Source: Mansonella perstans (lineage: Eukaryota; Nematoda; Chromadorea; Rhabditida; Onchocercidae). From it: a stretch of DNA of 64,000 bases. Each line of letters opens with the position of its first letter. The stretch's first letter is position 1. Shown here one piece after another: positions 60,501-64,000 of the stretch. The notes beneath the pieces are model-generated. The model had not been told where the DNA came from. It made no database searches and was given only the letters and a program-made list of their open reading frames with translations. The stretch lies in NCBI GenBank assembly GCA_037074765.1, contig JBAMDO010000575.1, positions 186,001 to 250,000 of the forward strand. Direction: 5' to 3'. Both the position numbers and the translations under genes were made by a program.

Positions 60501-62807
60501 TTTATCAGCAATGCTAACTACAAGTTAATTACAAGTGTTGTTAAATCACCGTTTTCACATGTGTTGCATGTTGAAGAAAAAGAAAAAGACAGAAATGACC
60601 AATAAAAAAATCTTTTCATTATTTTATTTCAATCCTTTTGTATTTTGTATTACTTGAACTAATAGATAAATTTTATTTTTGTCTCTATAAATATTTAATT
60701 ATGGAAAAAAGTAAGCCTTATTTGCTTATAAAATTGTTTGCTTTCATTTCAAATTTATTATGCAAAAAAAAAGGCTACGAATGATTCATTTGAGCCAAGT
60801 GGCGTGAAATATGTTTCGGTATTAACTAACATCGTAAGCTAATGTCATTATACTTCAGCACGCTTGTTGAACAAAAGATGAATTCTTGAATGATTTCAAG
60901 GCCTAATAATCTTCTAAGCCTAATATCCATTAATTATTGCGCCATACTTCAAAAGAACTAGCCAATATTCCACATACTCCTTGATAAAACATCGTCAATT
61001 AAGAGTCATTTTTCATAAGTCGTATCGATCACTTTTATGAAAGTCAACTTGTCTAGAATATTTGTCCATCCGTTGTCATAAAATGTAAAACACATGTTCT
61101 TATCAGTCTATTCTCCAATTGCGAATTTTGCTCTTTTTCTTTATTCGTAATCATTTAACAGCATTAGTTCTCCCGTGATTTTTCTAACTACTTTTCATGC
61201 ATTTTTTCTAGTTACCTTTCGACTTAATGACTTCAACTGATTGCCTATTTTTGAATTTAAAATTTGTTGGATGTTTGGAGCCTAATTTAACCATCGCATA
61301 CGCAATGAAATTTTGCACGATAAATTAAATGAATTTTAACAAATTTTCAAGAAAAATTATATTCACAGTAGATGTATTAATTTACATTTAGTTAATGGAA
61401 CAAATGTTGATGAAATTGGCAATTTAAATTTGGTAATTTGAATTATTGCAGTTTCATTCTTATGCATTACAAAAAGGGATTTTGTACATTGAATGCTTGT
61501 TTGCACTGTTCGACTTGCTCCATAGATTTGCAAAGTTGTTTTGCAAATTTAAATGACTGAAAAGCATCTGAAAAAGCTTAAAATAATAATAAGAAGATTA
61601 TGATATAACGTTAGACTAAAAATTTTGTAAAAAATAGCGAATGTAGTCAGAATACCGAATGAATTTGTTAATTTTTTAATTGAAATAATGATAATGATGA
61701 CCATAGTAACAATAATTATAATTGATAACAAAAGTAATAGCAAAAATTGCAGTAATAAACAGTATAGGCCAAAAGATGTATATTTTGGTATACTTTGGCC
61801 CAAAGATGAACATAAAAGTAATAACAGTACTTGTGTTAAAAAATCGAGTCACTTTTCCCTACTTGCTATTACTGTCACCTTAAAAAGAACAAATTTGAAT
61901 AAAAAAATTGTTCAATAATTTTTTGCTAAGAAATATCGCTCAGAAAGTCTTTTGAAATTGCATCGAAATTAACAGTTATAATATGTAATGAACAAATTAA
62001 AAATGATGACTTGGGTTTCAACATATTTTCTTTTACAAAAATAATTTCTCGTACTTTTCGCTCCTCATTGATTCCAAGCAATTATTTGTGAAATAATTAT
62101 GCAGAAGTGCATTAATTAACTTCATTATTACTAACATTCATTCGTTCATATTGCATCCATCCATTTGATGAATTCAATCTCAATTTCATGTATGCGAACG
62201 ATTCAGTTTTCTTCAACTTTTCACTTTTATTTTTTAAAGAAATGAAGAAAGACAGAAATTATTTTTAGCATTTAATAAAAAAAATTAATAAATGTCTTTG
62301 AAATTTTAATTCCTTACGCAAAAAAAGAAACTGAATTACTCACTCAATGTATCTTGCAAAAAAAAGAATAGTATTGAAAATAACAGTCAATCTATGAACT
62401 GCATCATAGAATGAAATTCTTAGATGTAACTAATTAATTCACTATATATTTATTTAGACAACGAAAAAATTCATTTTAAAGCGAAAGAAAATCAATTTTG
62501 AATGTTTAATTGACTAGCTTAATTGATTTTTCAATTAATTTTTGTTTTATTCAATTAAACTAAAAATCAGTTAAAAAGCCAACAGCCAATAGTTTATCGA
62601 AAAGGGCTAGAAACTTAAACTGTTTTAAATCATTTCATACAGTCTAATTTTCTCAAAATATTTAAATGAGAGCTTTGATATGATTTGAAGATATAACATA
62701 AAGTATTTCAATAAATTCTTCAATTTCTTAACTTTTTTGCAATAGTCAAGACTATTAGTCTACTAATACTTGAAATTTTTATTGCTATAATATAATTCCT
62801 ATCTTTC

Positions 62808-62845
62808 TCTCTCTATCTCTCTCTCCTGTTTTCTTTTCTCTCTGC
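62808..62845. repeat. TC-rich microsatellite
   Basis: Imperfect (TC)n tract with interruptions, on the plus strand. Confidence 0.75.
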
Positions 62846-63697
62846 TCTATCGGAAATATTTTACAAGTTAAAATAAAAAATTGAAAAAATGACAAAAAAG
62901 CGGTAGAGAAAAGAAACTTTTATCTATTGTTAGCTCATTACTAGGATAAAAATATCTTGAAGTCGAAATGGCAAAAATGAAATAGCAAAGGAATTCCTCA
63001 GAGACATTAGAGCTGCTATATGAGTACAATAAAAAATGAAATGTTTCTTTACTTTTTTTCTGAAAAACTTTTCAAAACTTTAGTTTGTGTCATTTTCAAG
63101 TAAGTATATAAGTCTTCTAGCCATAAGTCATAAGTCTTCTGGCTTTGAAAAAAGTTTTTAATTGATTTCTGAGCGAAAAAGAAATTAGTTTTGTTTACGA
63201 GTTTTGTTGGCCAAAGTATATGATTTTACTTAGATACATTCAAAAAGTGCTATATCATGCATTCAGTAATGCATTCATGTTTCTAATTAATAGAAACAAA
63301 TGATAATTTCATTTTTAAAATGCATAAAAATACAATGCCTTAGCGATAAGCGATAGGCTTGGCAATTAACTTAGCAATAGACATAGCTTAACAATCACCA
63401 AAAGCATTAATTCATATCGCACACACTATTCATATCGATTATTCTATAACTCGAACAATATCTGTGTTCTTCAGCTGAATAATATTGAACTTTACAAAAT
63501 GAAAGTGCACTAAAAGTGAATTGGGCTAAGAGTAATGTGTAAGTATTAAAGTGAGCCAAATTATATTAACGAATATTTAAAAGGACATCAAATTGGACTA
63601 AATACCTGAATTTTTTTTGACTGGACTAAATACTTGAACTGATTTATCATTTGGACATCTTACTAGAAAACATTCGTCTTTCTGCTGCTCAAATTTG

Positions 63698-63757
63698 TTA
63701 TTATTATTATTATCAAACAATAATAAAAATATTAATATTATTGTTATTGTTATTATA

Positions 63758-63807
<50 letters not shown>

Positions 63808-63849
63808 TATTATTATTATTATTATTATTTATTACTATTATTATTATTA

Positions 63850-63890
<41 letters not shown>

Positions 63891-63991
63891 GTAGTAGTAG
63901 TAGTATCATTATTATCATTGTTATTATTATTGTTATCATTATTATTGTTATTATTATTATTATTATTTTATCATTATTATCATATTATCTG
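63698..63991. repeat. Imperfect (ATT)n microsatellite with a short (TAG)n patch
   Basis: About 300 bp of ATT/TTA triplets with scattered ATC and single-base interruptions; a TAGTAGTAG patch lies at about 63890-63905. It continues to the right edge of the window. Confidence 0.95.
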
Positions 63992-64000
63992 TTACTATTA

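Larger units (their letters stand above)
56875..64000. other. Long intergenic region, no gene seen
   Basis: Seven kilobases of AT-rich DNA after the amidase gene. Open frames here are short and Ser/Phe/Asn/Ile-rich, as expected by chance; none has matching exons. It contains a 23-bp direct repeat (57516 and 57567), a TC-rich stretch near 62808-62845 and the terminal ATT microsatellite. Confidence 0.6.

Noticed and set aside
61549..61918. Overlapping frames rich in Ile/Val/Met
   Set aside because: Generated by an ATA/ATG-like simple repeat.

Overview
This is a eukaryotic nuclear window and almost certainly nematode. It is strongly AT-rich, with many short exons split by small T-rich introns that end in TTTCAG or TTTTAG. 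The gene content (PPH-6, a ubiquitin-eS31 fusion, a tyrosinase with ShKT domains, ASPM, FAIM, an NAAA-type amidase) has worm-like architecture. A GrpE gene directly followed by a PP6 gene recalls C. elegans C34C12.8 and C34C12.3 (pph-6). Composition and long intergenic gaps suggest a clade III, probably filarial, species; that is inference. All gene models below were spliced by hand, checking GT/AG sites and reading phase exon by exon.

Layout. 202-1532 (+): C-terminal exons of mitochondrial GrpE. 2871-4850 (+): protein phosphatase 6 catalytic subunit. 4851-10123: mostly empty, with weak hints of minus-strand exons. 10124-15265 (+): secreted tyrosinase with two ShKT domains. 16162-17285 (-): ubiquitin-eS31 fusion. 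17915-19894 (+): decayed class I aldolase pseudogene. 20043-20961 (-): CISD3-like double CDGSH protein. 22683-32911 (+): ASPM-like spindle protein with CH region, an expanded IQ exon array and a helical C-terminus. 33740-34048 (-): small secreted protein. 36758-39024 (+): uncharacterised membrane protein. 39210-40531 (-): FAIM. 43218-53075 (-): GMAP-210/TRIP11-like golgin of about 24-25 coding exons. 53861-54055 (+): divergent U2-like snRNA between the head-to-head golgin and amidase genes. 54339-56874 (+): NAAA-like amidase. 56875-64000: no gene seen, ending in an ATT-rich microsatellite.

The genes are independent loci and do not form one pathway. The most notable signals are: (i) the U2-like RNA, in which paired stems seem kept although the bases differ from canonical U2, while the branch-site-pairing and U6-pairing segments are altered; (ii) the ASPM IQ array, built from a three-exon cassette duplicated in two rounds, one exon of which has lost its splice donor; (iii) repeated decay of duplicated exons inside introns (CISD3 and golgin genes); (iv) a possible 9-nt in-frame microexon next to the copper site of tyrosinase; and (v) a full-length but inactivated aldolase gene.
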